This document shows, piece after piece, positions 9,814 through 18,825 of a DNA stretch of 64,000 nucleotides (the first letter of the stretch is position 1; the number at the start of each line of letters is the position of its first letter). The stretch spans positions 62,001 through 126,000 of the forward strand of contig NZ_JAVHUY010000019.1 in assembly GCF_031085175.1 (NCBI RefSeq), in the 5' to 3' direction. Source of the stretch: Phytohabitans maris (GTDB lineage Bacteria; Actinomycetota; Actinomycetes; Mycobacteriales; Micromonosporaceae). Position numbers and translations under genes: made by a program. Under the pieces are notes generated by a model that saw only the letters and a program-made list of their open reading frames with translations, made no database searches and was not told where the DNA came from.

Positions 9814-10851
9814 ATGAAGAACCGTCCGCGCGGCGGGCTCGGACGCGGGCTGGGGGCCCTGATCCCCACCGCGCCTCCGCAGCCGTCGGGTGGCGCTCCG
9901 GCGGCAGACACGGCTGCGTCGCCGCCTGACACCGCTGAGGCGGCTGCCGGTGGCGCTCCGGCCCACGTTCCCCCCGCCGAGCTCGCCTTCACCCCCGGCG
10001 CGACAACGAGCCACCTCGCCCCCGTGCCCGGCGCCCGCTTCGCCGAGATCCCGGTCGGGTCGATCGTGCCCAACCCGAAGCAGCCGCGGCAGGTCTTCGA
10101 CGAAGAGGCGATGGAGGAGCTCAAGACCTCCATCCAGGAGGTGGGCCTCCTCCAGCCGATCGTGGTGCGGGAGCTCGACGGCGAGAAGTACGAACTCGTC
10201 ATGGGCGAGCGCCGCTGGCGCGCCGCCCAGGCCACCGGCCGCGACACAATCCCGGCCATCGTCCGCGACACCCGCGACGACGCGATGCTCCGCGACGCGC
10301 TCCTGGAAAACATCCACCGCGCCAACCTGAACCCGCTCGAAGAGGCGGCCGCGTACCAGCAGCTGCTTGAGGAGTTCGGGGCGACGCACGAGGAGCTGGC
10401 GAAGCGCATCGGCCGGAGCCGCCCGCAGATCTCCAACACGATCCGGCTCCTGAACCTCCCGGCACAGGTACAGCGCCGGGTCGCCGCCGGCGTGCTCTCG
10501 GCGGGTCACGCCCGGGCCATCCTCGGCCTGGAAGACACGGAGGCCCAGGAGGAGCTGGCGCTGCGGATCGTGGCCGAGGGCCTGTCGGTACGCGCGACCG
10601 AGGAGCTCGTCGCCCTGGCGGTCGCCGAAGGCCCGGCCCCCGCGGCCAAGCCGGCCAAGCGCCGCGTGAAGGCGCACGCGCCCGCTCTGAGCGATCTGGC
10701 CGAACGCCTCTCCGACCGCTTCGACACCCGCGTCAAGGTCGACATCGGTCGCAGCAAGGGAAAGATCACGATCGAGTTCGCGACCGTGGACGACCTTGAG
10801 CGCATCGTGGGAATCATCGGCGTCGAGCGCACGGAGCAGCCGCCGGAGTAG
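9814..10851 (+). CDS. parB: Chromosome partitioning protein ParB (parS-binding CTPase clamp)
   Basis: Binds parS and spreads as a CTP-gated clamp around the origin. The 345-residue product has a short Pro/Ala linker, then the box motif [17 protein letters not shown] and the nucleotide/spreading motif [10 protein letters not shown] helix-turn-helix ([20 protein letters not shown]) and a C-terminal dimerisation domain with [17 protein letters not shown] follow. It lies 34 bp after parA on the same strand. The flanking DNA has six parS sites. Confidence 0.97.
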   Translation: MKNRPRGGLGRGLGALIPTAPPQPSGGAPAADTAASPPDTAEAAAGGAPAHVPPAELAFTPGATTSHLAPVPGARFAEIPVGSIVPNPKQPRQVFDEEAMEELKTSIQEVGLLQPIVVRELDGEKYELVMGERRWRAAQATGRDTIPAIVRDTRDDAMLRDALLENIHRANLNPLEEAAAYQQLLEEFGATHEELAKRIGRSRPQISNTIRLLNLPAQVQRRVAAGVLSAGHARAILGLEDTEAQEELALRIVAEGLSVRATEELVALAVAEGPAPAAKPAKRRVKAHAPALSDLAERLSDRFDTRVKVDIGRSKGKITIEFATVDDLERIVGIIGVERTEQPPE

Positions 10852-10908
10852 CGCTCCCCCGTCGCGTCTCTGTTGGTGGCCGCGAACCCCGGGTGGGTTC
10901 GCGGCCAG

Positions 10909-10930
10909 CGTCGTTTCACGTGAAACGACG
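10909..10930. promoter_or_regulatory. parS: parS site 3, downstream of parB
   Basis: Perfect core GTTTCACGTGAAAC at 10913-10926, embedded in a 22-bp perfect palindrome that adds CGTC/GACG arms. It lies 57 bp after the parB stop in non-coding DNA. Confidence 0.93.
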
Positions 10931-13138
10931 GGCCTCGGCGCGAGCGAGCCTGCGGACTCCTGGCCGACCCCCCGCAGTTGCAGCCGGATGCTCGGTGATC
11001 CCTTCGAGTCGGGTGGTAGGGGTCGGTACCCTGCGCACGGTGCACGCTGCCGGGAGGGCTTGGTCGCGGCGTGGCTCCAGGGCGCTGCTCGACTTCGGCT
11101 TCCGGGCTAGTGCCGGGCTCTGGGGTCAGCGCCGAGTGCGGGTCGCGGCGGTTGCGAGTACCGGCCGGGATTCTTCGGTCCGCTCGGTCGGCTCCGGCCC
11201 AGGCGGGTGTCTCGCATCGGGCGGGCGTCTTTGCTCGGCGCCGTGGCCACTGACCGCTCAGCGGCCGACTGGTGGGCCTCCGGCCGCGGTCTCAGCGCCC
11301 CCGCCGGCGAAGCGGGCCTCGACCGGGTGGTGGCCCTTGGTCGAGCGTCATCAGGCTCCCGGGGCAATGTCTCGGGGCCTGGTGTGAGGTCTGCCGGCCC
11401 ACCATATGGGGTGTCGTCAGGCTCGCCGATGGGCGGGAGCTCTCGCCGATGGGCGGGCCGGGAGCTTGAGCCCGAGGTGTAGGGCCGGCGGGGCGTGGGC
11501 CTTTCGGTGCTGGGCGCCGACTGGTGCTTGATCTGGATCGCCGACGACGAGGCGAGTAGCTCTGCCGCGACGTCGCCTCCGTACGGGCGGGACGGCACGG
11601 CTTGCTGCTTCGCGGCCATCCTGTTTGCCCGCCGTGCGGTTTCGCTCGGGGCGGCTGTGCCCGGGAAAGGAGCGACCCGCTCACGGAGTCGGGTGCGGTT
11701 GGATCCTGTGGGTGGCAGCGTTCAGTCCTCCAGCGCACCAGAGCCGGCCGTGGGTCGGAGGAGCGAAGGCGGTGTTGGCGCGTCTCGTAGTCCACTGGGT
11801 CCCTCAGCACGAAGGCCGTTCGTCTGCGGCCGCTCCGGCGGGTCGACCGTCTACGTTCATGGGCGGCGGATGGCCGCGATGCTGGTCCCCTGGTGCGGTG
11901 GCCCCGCCAACGTTCACCGGCCTTCGGCCGCTGGTCACCCGGCGCTGGCGAAGCCGGCAAAGGTTAGTGGCCGCCGCACTAGCTTGGGGTCGCCGGGCCC
12001 TGCCTGAGGTGTGCCGTCACGGCTCCCGTCATCGAAGTCCTCGACGTCGCGGTGTTCATGCGCTCGGGTCGGGCCTGCGCTGGCTGACGCGGCCATCCGT
12101 TCGTGCCTGGCTCCGATCTCGGCTCCTGTAGCCCGTCCCTCTCGGTCGTGTGGGTCTCGCCTCCCGCGATTGGCGATGATCCGAGCGGTGGCACTCCCCC
12201 GGCGTTCGGAGGTCGCCGCCGGCTCATGCGCCGAACTCGGCGAGCCCGCCCTGGGTCGCTTAGCCCACGGCCATCCATTGGCGCCGCCGCTGTTGGGCGT
12301 GCGACGGCCAGGTCGCGCGGTCCTCGTCGCAGGATCGCCGCCTTACCCCCAGAGCGTGCCCCTCAGAGTCGAAAGGAGGCTCGACTGGCTCGGCGTCCGC
12401 GATGCTCCGTCAGGGAGGCCCCATCGATTGCGGCTGGCCGCCCGCTTCTCCCGGCCGAATGTCACCTCTCCGGGAAAGCCGAGCCACGGCACCACGAGCC
12501 GGAGCATCACCGCGAAGGCTGCCACCGCCGGGCTCCATCTCCGCGCCATCTCTGGTACGCGCGCCGGCTGCGGCCGCAGCTGCCTTATCGCTAGCGCTGG
12601 CATCGCCTTTGAGGGATCCGTGGTCGGCCTATCGGATCTCTCAGCCGCGAGCTGGTGCCTGGCCGGAGAGGGCCTGCTTCCGGTCGTCGATGATCGGAGA
12701 CTCCACGCGAGGGGTCTTCACCAGCCTGGTCGCCGACACCATCGCGGTGTGTCCAAGTGCCTCGCCCGGAGCGAGACGGAGACGGCGATGCTTCCACGCG
12801 ACGAGCCTGTCCGCAGGAGGCGCGTTGCGTCGGCGAGGGAGCTCCCCCGCCGCAGCCGTAGCGCGTCGACCCGGATGCAAAGGAGAGTTCCGGCGCATGC
12901 TCCCGACCCAGCCCGTGGATGTGCCGTCGAGAGCCCACGAGACTCAGCGGGTAGCACTCGACCTGACCGACTCGCGACAGCGAGCTTCGGTTAAAGGACG
13001 GACAACGCAGGTTGCGGTCGACGGCGAACAGCGAGCCGTGAGACCGACGCCGGCGCGGGTCCAACTCGGACCGGACCGTTCTGTGCGGCGATGGCGCCGC
13101 GAGGCTCCTGGTTGTCGGAGCCAGCTGTTGATCTCCGA

Positions 13139-13154
13139 TGTTTCCCGTGAAACA
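13139..13154. promoter_or_regulatory. parS: parS site 4 (one core mismatch)
   Basis: TGTTTCCCGTGAAACA differs from the consensus parS at one core position (C for A). It stands alone about 2.2 kb from the nearest neighbouring parS copy upstream, in DNA without genes. Confidence 0.8.
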
Positions 13155-13409
13155 TCGCGCAGTGAGCCCGCGTCGTCGCCGGGCTTCCCCTGCCGCCTCG
13201 TTCCACGGGCGAGTCTCGGTCGTCTTCGCGACGGTGACGCGCCGACGATTGGCCGAGTGGCTCGCCGCGCGGGCGGGCTGGGGCCCCTGCCGCTCCGGAC
13301 GCGCGTGACCACCGTCGCGTTGGCCACAGCACGATGACCACCGACCTCCGCCCGCCTCGCCGGGCCTAGCCGACCAAGCGGCCGAAGGACTCCAGTCGTC
13401 GGTAACGTA

Positions 13410-13568
13410 CTAGGCCCTGTTTCAAAGGGATTGTTGAGGCGAGCCGAGGTCCAGGGAGGCTACGAGCCAGCCGACTCGCCGGCACGTCCGTATGGGCCTG
13501 ATGCTCGCGCCGCCGGTCGTCGTCTGGGCTCGGCGCAGCCTGGCAAGGATTGTCGAAACAGGGCCTAG
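13410..13568. mobile_element. MITE-like element, copy 1 (159 bp, intact inverted ends)
   Basis: A 159-bp unit bounded by CTAG. Its ends are an exact inverted repeat: TAGGCCCTGTTTC at the left (13411-13423), with GAAACAGGGCCTA at the right. TA lies directly outside the GGCCCTGTTTC tips, as expected for a TA target duplication. It encodes nothing. The interior matches, in inverted orientation, the 159-bp unit at 52115-52273, with shared blocks GACGACGACCGGC-like, GGCTCGCCTC and ACAATCC near the ends. Non-coding, with short inverted ends and two copies, it fits a MITE mobilised by a transposase elsewhere; the family is not determinable here. Confidence 0.8.
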
Positions 13569-14637
13569 CGACTGGAGCGGGCTTGGTCGCGACTCCGGGG
13601 TGAGCGCGACCCGCTCGGACCCGACGTGGATCGAGGTAGCGGCCTCGCCTCCGATTCATTCGTGCGATCTTGGCCCGTGCGGCTCAGCAATGGAGCGTCG
13701 TCACAGCAGCGGGGCGTGTCGGCGGTCCCTGGCCCCAGAACTCAGTCCGCGCATCTTTGGAAGGAGGGCCGTTTGTCCGGCCACGTGCGACATCAGCAAG
13801 AGCATGCGCCTGCACCCGGATCTCGCCGCCGCGCGAGGTTCAAGGAGGAGACACCAATGGCCCGAGCCGAGCCAGCGTGACCCCGCGGCGTCAGCGCCCG
13901 AAGCAGTGGGGATCGCCGGGCTCGGAAGGGCCGCGAAGACCTCTGGCGCGCGGCCGGAAGCGCGGATGGCGTCGGGGCCTCGGCGAGAGCGAAATTGAGG
14001 CCAGACACCGACCGCTGCCGGACCAGAGACCCCGAGCGAGGCTCCTAGCCCAATCTCTCGCTGACTTCCCAGAGCGCAGACAAGCGCCGAGCCATCCGGC
14101 GCGCACCCCCTATCGCGAGTCCGCTGCTTCCAGGTATGCCGGGCAACCACAGACCACCAACTGGATCGCCGCCGTGGTACGCCGCGCCGGGATGTGGAGC
14201 GGCCCAACCCGGAGGAGCGCCGTCGAGGTGACCGGCGGCATAGGTGACGCGGTCTTCACCGATCCGCAGCCGCGACACCGAGAGTCCGTGAGGGTGGACG
14301 ACCACGAACGAACGCCAAACGCCGAAGCAGTTCAAGACCCTCGCGGCGCCAACAGGGCCGGCGGACAGTTCCGGCTTCCGCCGTCGAAGTCGATGCGTCG
14401 CAAGGACTCCCCTAACGGATGGCTACCGCCGGGAGCTGTGGACCGGCGCCAGCCCGCGTGGCGTTGCGAGCCAAAGACAGCGTGCGCGAGCGCCTCGCCT
14501 CCGCTCCGACGAGGAGCGAGTGCGACCAACGTCGACAGACGGAGCCGGCCCAGGTACTGGCGGTCAGCCACCAAACCTGCGAGCGAGCCCACCAACGAGC
14601 GGGCACAAGCCGGGCGTCGACGCCCACACGGCCGCGA

Positions 14638-14653
14638 TGTTTCACGGGAAACA
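14638..14653. promoter_or_regulatory. parS: parS site 5 (one core mismatch)
   Basis: TGTTTCACGGGAAACA matches the consensus except for one core base (G for T). It lies only 53 bp from parS site 6, forming a close pair. Confidence 0.82.
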
Positions 14654-14696
14654 TTCGGCGAGAGGGCGAGAGGACGGGCCGCAGCCGGAGGTGCGA

Positions 14697-14730
14697 CGCG
14701 CCCGTCGTTTCACGTGAAACGACGGGCGCG
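14697..14730. promoter_or_regulatory. parS: parS site 6 within a 34-bp perfect palindrome
   Basis: The perfect core GTTTCACGTGAAAC (14707-14720) is extended by ten matching bases on each side (left arm CGCGCCCGTC) to a 34-bp perfect palindrome. It lies about 145 bp upstream of the HIT-like gene. The extended arms could also fold as a hairpin in RNA. Confidence 0.92.
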
Positions 14731-14745
14731 CACAATCCACAGAGG

Positions 14746-14754
14746 TTATCCACA
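14746..14754 (+). promoter_or_regulatory. DnaA box near parS pair
   Basis: TTATCCACA is an exact DnaA box 16 bp after the palindromic parS. A weaker reverse match (TGTGGACAG) lies at 14802-14810. Both sit in the likely promoter region of the HIT-like gene at 14875. Confidence 0.5.
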
Positions 14755-14874
14755 GATGCAGCGGATTCGAGAGAAAGTGCCGGTCGGGGGCGGTGGTTGC
14801 CTGTGGACAGAGAAGGTGGCGTCCGCCCGAAACGGGGAAGGACAGCGGTCCTCAACTCCGTTAGGGTCAGCCTC

Positions 14875-16050
14875 GTGCCCGACACAGCATCCCCCGTTCC
14901 TGACTTCACGAAGTGGCCCTCCTTCCCGTTCGAGGGCGACCTGCGGGTCAAGCAGCTCGACGCCCCGGTGGAGAACGAGCCCGCGCGCAAGGGCGAGGAC
15001 GCCGCCGACTGCAGCGCGTGCAACGCGCCCGATGAGGCGTACATCTGGGTCAGCGAGCGATGGCGCGTCCGTGCCATGGATCGACCCACCGGATTGCCGA
15101 TGGTGCTCATCCTGGAGTCCCGCTCGCATCTCGACCTGGGCGACCTGCCCAACCTGTTGGCGGCCGAGCTCGGCGTGATGACCGTACGGCTGGAGCGGGC
15201 CGTGCGCTCGCTCGATGGAGTCGCACGGGTTCACGTGAACCGGTGGGGAGACGGGTCGGCACACCTGCACATGTGGTTCCTGGCCCGGCCGTACGGTCGG
15301 CTGCAGCTGCGCGGCACCTTCCTGTCGCTGTGGGACGACATCCTCCCGCCGATCCCGGAGTCGACGTGGCGGGAAAACCTGGCGCTCGTGGCGGCGTGGC
15401 TGGCTGAGTTCGGCGGAAAGCCGCTCGCCGAGCCACCGCGGATCGAGTGGCAGGCGCCGTCGAGTCTGGTTCAGCAGGCGGAGGCGGAAGCGGCCAGCCT
15501 CGCGCTGCAAGCCGACACCGACGACACCTCCGTCGCGCTCCTCGAAGCTCCCGAAGACGCGAAAGCTCCCGAAGACGCGGATGCTCCCGAAGACGCGCAA
15601 ACAACGAACGCAGCGGCACCCCACACAGCAGCGTCGAAACCAGCGACGCCCAACGCGGCGACACCAACCACGGCGATGTCCGAGACGACGGCACCAGGCA
15701 CGGAGACATCCAACGCAGCGGCACAGACGGCGGCGGCGCCGAGCACGGCCATCCCCAACGGCACGACACCCAACGCGGCAACGCCCGGCGAGACGACACG
15801 CGATCCGGTCACAGGTGAAGAGACGGCCGCGACGGGAGACCGGGCGACGGCAGACGGACCGACCATCCAAAGCCCAGCCGCAGGCGTGAAGCCGGCGTCC
15901 ACACCGGTCGGCGCCAAGCTCGATACCAAGAGCGACAGCAAAGACGCGGCGCCGGGAGGCCAACCGCCGCGCACCGTGCCGGCCGCTCGGGCGGCCGGGC
16001 AGCCCGAGGCTCCAGGGAGCAAGCCCGAGCACCAGAGCGCCACGACCTGA
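14875..16050 (+). CDS. HIT-like domain protein with long low-complexity C-terminal tail
   Basis: Unnamed 391-residue protein. The N-terminal 200 residues contain a C46-x2-C49 pair, a SRSHLDLGDL segment near residue 85 and SAHLHMWFLARP with H130 and H132. This pattern resembles the zinc-binding and catalytic His-x-His of the HIT/GalT fold; the full His triad is not evident, so activity is uncertain. From about residue 215 the protein is Ala/Thr/Pro/Asp-rich, with APEDA repeats (three near 220-235), and is probably disordered. The GTG at 14875 is chosen because upstream in-frame sequence reads like non-coding DNA. It is the first gene after the parS tract and converges on the ligase gene. Confidence 0.75.
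   Translation: MPDTASPVPDFTKWPSFPFEGDLRVKQLDAPVENEPARKGEDAADCSACNAPDEAYIWVSERWRVRAMDRPTGLPMVLILESRSHLDLGDLPNLLAAELGVMTVRLERAVRSLDGVARVHVNRWGDGSAHLHMWFLARPYGRLQLRGTFLSLWDDILPPIPESTWRENLALVAAWLAEFGGKPLAEPPRIEWQAPSSLVQQAEAEAASLALQADTDDTSVALLEAPEDAKAPEDADAPEDAQTTNAAAPHTAASKPATPNAATPTTAMSETTAPGTETSNAAAQTAAAPSTAIPNGTTPNAATPGETTRDPVTGEETAATGDRATADGPTIQSPAAGVKPASTPVGAKLDTKSDSKDAAPGGQPPRTVPAARAAGQPEAPGSKPEHQSATT
15228..15241. promoter_or_regulatory. Degenerate parS-like palindrome inside the HIT-like gene
   Basis: GGTTCACGTGAACC is a perfect 14-bp palindrome differing from the parS core at one symmetrical pair of positions. It may be a decayed or weak parS, or may occur by chance from the codons for Val-His-Val-Asn-Arg. 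Confidence 0.3.
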
Positions 16051-16248
16051 CCCATGCCGCTGGCGGCGCACCAGCCGCCGCGGCACGACGTGGGCAAGCA
16101 GCGGGCAAACGGAACGCCACGAGGTCGGCGAGCTGCCGAAGCGAGAGAGAGGTCGGGCCAGCCAAGACAACCGACAACCGCAGGCCAGGCCGGCCGAGCA
16201 GGGCCAAAGGCCCACGCCAGCAGGACAGAGGAAAGAGAAGCGAAGCAA

Positions 16249-16288
16249 AAGCGCCCCCGGCAACCGGAAGACCGGTACGGGGGCGCTT
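16249..16288. terminator. Bidirectional terminator between convergent genes
   Basis: AAGCGCCCCCG (16249-16259) pairs with CGGGGGCGCTT (16278-16288). It lies between the ends of the HIT-like gene and the ligase gene, with A-rich and T-ending flanks suitable for termination on both strands. An inner ACCGG/CCGGT repeat can fold in the loop. Confidence 0.8.
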
Positions 16289-16308
16289 CCCGTCTCAGGA
16301 GCCGGGCC

Positions 16309-17262
16309 TCAACCCGTACGCCGAGCGGCCCGCCCCACGAGCGCCGCCAGCAGCTTGCCGAAGTCGAGGCCGGCGGCCTGTACCGCGAGCGGCAGCAGCG
16401 ACGTCTCCGTCATGCCGGGCGACACGTTCACCTCGAGCACGTGTGGCTGCCCGTCGGGGTCGACGATCAGGTCGACCCGGGAGAGATCACGCAGTCCCAG
16501 CGCCGTGTGCGCAGCGATCGCGGTCTCCGCCACCACCGCCGCCACCGCGGGGTCCAGGCGGGCGGGCGCGTGCCAGGTGGTGAGGCCGGCCGTGTACCGG
16601 GCGGCGTAGTCGTACACGCCGTTGCGCGGCACGATCTCGACGGCCGGCAGCGCCTGCGGGCCCTCCCCCTGGTCGATCACCGACACGGCCACGTCCATGC
16701 CCGCCACGTACCGCTCGACCAGCGCCGTGGAGTCGTACGCGAAACAACCCACCATCGCGGCCGGCAGTGCCGTCGCGTCCCGGACCACGGCGGCGCCCAG
16801 GCCGGAGCCGCCCTGCGCGGGCTTGACCATCAGCGGCAGACCGAGCCGGTCGGCGATGCGGTCGAGCACCGCCACCGCGCCCAGCTCCGAGAACCGGTCA
16901 TGGGGCAACGCCACCCAGTCGGGCGTGGGGATGCCGGCCTCGCGCAGCACCGCCTTCGCCGAGGGCTTGTCCCATGCGAGGCGGGCGGAGCGGGCGTCGC
17001 AGCCCACATACGGCACGTCGCAGAGGTCGAGCACCCCGCGCAGCGAGCCGTCCTCACCGGTGGCACCGTGCAGCGCGATCACGACGGCGTCCGGTGGGTC
17101 GGCCCGCAGCGCCGGCAGCAGCGAGACGTCCGCGTCGCGCAGCTCTGCTTCGATGCTGGCGCCGCGCAGCGCGTCGAGCACCCGGCGCCCCGACTTCAGG
17201 GAGACGTCCCGCTCGTACGAGAGTCCGCCGGCGAGGACGAGGACACGAAGGTCCGTATGCAT
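16309..17262 (-). CDS. D-alanine--D-alanine ligase family protein (ATP-grasp)
   Basis: ATP-grasp ligase, probably joining two D-amino acids for peptidoglycan precursors. The 317-residue product begins MHTDLRVLVLAGGLSYERDV, the Ddl-type N-terminus. It then has ALHGATGEDG, DKPSAKAVLREAGIPTP, the ATP-binding MVKPAQGGSGLG and a C-terminal VDLIVD...VLEVNVSPGMTE metal-binding segment. It is shorter than typical Ddl (about 360 residues), so it could be a paralogue rather than the housekeeping enzyme. It starts 8 bp after the aminotransferase stop and is surely co-transcribed with it. Confidence 0.88.
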   Translation of the reverse strand: MHTDLRVLVLAGGLSYERDVSLKSGRRVLDALRGASIEAELRDADVSLLPALRADPPDAVVIALHGATGEDGSLRGVLDLCDVPYVGCDARSARLAWDKPSAKAVLREAGIPTPDWVALPHDRFSELGAVAVLDRIADRLGLPLMVKPAQGGSGLGAAVVRDATALPAAMVGCFAYDSTALVERYVAGMDVAVSVIDQGEGPQALPAVEIVPRNGVYDYAARYTAGLTTWHAPARLDPAVAAVVAETAIAAHTALGLRDLSRVDLIVDPDGQPHVLEVNVSPGMTETSLLPLAVQAAGLDFGKLLAALVGRAARRTG

Positions 17263-17270
17263 GCCTCAGA

Positions 17271-18587
17271 TCATGCCAAGCCGGGGTCAGGGGCGTCGGC
17301 CGCGGCCTGCCCCCGCCGGCGCGCGGCGAGTCCGCCCACCGCGCCGAAGACCTGCCGCATCGCCAGCTCCTGCTCCATCACACCGGCGAGCCGGCGCACG
17401 CCCTCGCGGATCCGCTCCGGCGACGGGAACGAGAAGTTGAGCCGCATGTGCCCCGCGCCCGTGCCGTCGGCGTAAAAGCCCGTACCCGGCACGTACGCCA
17501 CGCGGGCGGCGATCGCCCGGGGCATCATCGCCTTGGCGTCGAGGCCCTGGGGGAGGGTGGCCCACACGAAGAGGCCGCCCTTGGGCTCGGTCCAGGTGGT
17601 GCCGGCCGGCATCAGGTCGGCGAGGGCGTCCAGCAGCGCGTCGCGGCGCTCGCGGTAGATCTCCCGGTACGCCTTCAGCTGCTCGCGCCACGGCATGGTG
17701 GCCAGGTAGGTGGTGATGGCCGCCTGCGCGTACGCGCTCGGGCAGAGGATCTGCGCCTCGCTGGCGATCACGAGCTTTTCCCGCACCGCGTGGGGCGCGA
17801 GGATCCAGCCCACCCGCATGCCCGGCGCGAAGGTCTTGGAGAACGTGCTCAGGTAGAAGACCCCGTCGCGGCGGCGGGCGCGCAGCGGCGCGGGTGCGTC
17901 GCCGTCGAAGCTCAGCTGGCCGTACGGGTCGTCTTCGACCACCAGCAGCCCGGCGCGCTCGCAGATGTCGAGCACCCGCTCGCGCCGCTCCTCGGTCAGC
18001 GTCACGCCGGCCGGGTTTTGGAACGTGGGGATCGTGTACAGGAACTTGGCCCGCCGGCCCGACCGCGCGACCTCCGCGATCGCCTGCTCCAGCGCCTCGG
18101 GCACGATGCCGTCGCCGTCCATCGGCACGTGCACCACCTGCGCCTGCGCGGCCTGGAAGACGCCGAGCGCCCCGACGTAGGTGGGTCCCTCGGCGAGCAC
18201 CACGTCGCCGGGGTCGAGGAAGATCCGGGCCACCAGGTCGAGCGCCTGCTGCCCGCCGACCGTCACCACCACGTCTTCGGGGGAGGCGCCGCAGCCGACG
18301 TCGATGCCGGAGAGCGCCATCACCTCGCAGATCCGCTCGCGCAGCTCTAGCGTGCCCTGGCCGATCCCGTACTGCAGGGTGGTGGGGCCGTGGTCGGTGG
18401 CGAGGCGGCTGAGCATCTCCCCTACCGCGTCGAGCGGGAGGGCGGCGACGTAGGGGGCACCACCGGCGAGCGAGACGACCTCGGGCCGGCTGGCCACGGC
18501 GAAGAGGGCACGGATCTCCGATGCCGTCATGCCGCGCACCCGCCGGGCGTAGCGATCGGTATAGTCGTCAAGCGTCGTGCCGGTCAT
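17271..18587 (-). CDS. PLP-dependent aminotransferase, class I/II (2-aminoadipate/MocR-like catalytic type)
   Basis: Fold-type I aminotransferase of 438 residues. Visible elements are QYGIGQGTLELRE, the substrate/PLP segment TIPTFQNPAGV (N191), VVEDDPYGQL (D220, Y222) and the Schiff-base lysine in STFSKTFAPGMRVGW (K251). The C-terminal Arg lies in GAGHMRLNFSF. This pattern matches 2-aminoadipate/valine-type transaminases related to the catalytic domain of MocR regulators, but no DNA-binding domain is present. The substrate cannot be read from sequence. It precedes the Ddl-like gene by 8 bp, so the pair may act on an amino acid used in wall synthesis (inference). Confidence 0.9.
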   Translation of the reverse strand: MTGTTLDDYTDRYARRVRGMTASEIRALFAVASRPEVVSLAGGAPYVAALPLDAVGEMLSRLATDHGPTTLQYGIGQGTLELRERICEVMALSGIDVGCGASPEDVVVTVGGQQALDLVARIFLDPGDVVLAEGPTYVGALGVFQAAQAQVVHVPMDGDGIVPEALEQAIAEVARSGRRAKFLYTIPTFQNPAGVTLTEERRERVLDICERAGLLVVEDDPYGQLSFDGDAPAPLRARRRDGVFYLSTFSKTFAPGMRVGWILAPHAVREKLVIASEAQILCPSAYAQAAITTYLATMPWREQLKAYREIYRERRDALLDALADLMPAGTTWTEPKGGLFVWATLPQGLDAKAMMPRAIAARVAYVPGTGFYADGTGAGHMRLNFSFPSPERIREGVRRLAGVMEQELAMRQVFGAVGGLAARRRGQAAADAPDPGLA

Positions 18588-18825
18588 GACTCACCTGCCT
18601 CGTCGGAGCAAGCACCAAGGTTGAGCCCAGCCACACTGCTGGCCGATCGATCGTAGTCCCGAGGCGCCACACACGCCTCCGGTTACCCCGCTCGGGTTCC
18701 ACATACCGGGCCCGGGGGTGACCAGTTGCCCGACCTCTCCCCTGACGCGAAGTTCCGGCGTACGATCTCCTGTCGGGGGCAAGGAGGCGGCGCGTGGCTG
18801 CAATCGATGCTATGAGGATTGGGCA

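Larger units (their letters stand above)
10852..14874. other. About 4 kb without a convincing gene, carrying parS sites and a MITE
   Basis: No reading frame here has a recognisable domain, a good start with ribosome-binding site, or plausible composition. The longer open frames translate to Arg/Ser/Pro-rich strings typical of open frames by chance in GC-rich DNA. Recognisable contents are parS at 10909-10930, 13139-13154, 14638-14653 and 14697-14730, a MITE-like element at 13410-13568, a short direct repeat (ctcgccgatgggcggg) near 11415 and 11441, and a DnaA box at 14746. No tRNA, RNase P RNA, tmRNA or SRP RNA hallmark was seen. It may be a centromere-like tract or decayed DNA. Confidence 0.7.

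Noticed and set aside
11107-13337. Several open frames of 90-310 codons in the parB-HIT gap
   Set aside because: Their translations are Arg/Ser/Pro/Ala-rich strings without domains, starts lack ribosome-binding sites, and overlapping frames on both strands are equally open, as expected in GC-rich non-coding DNA.
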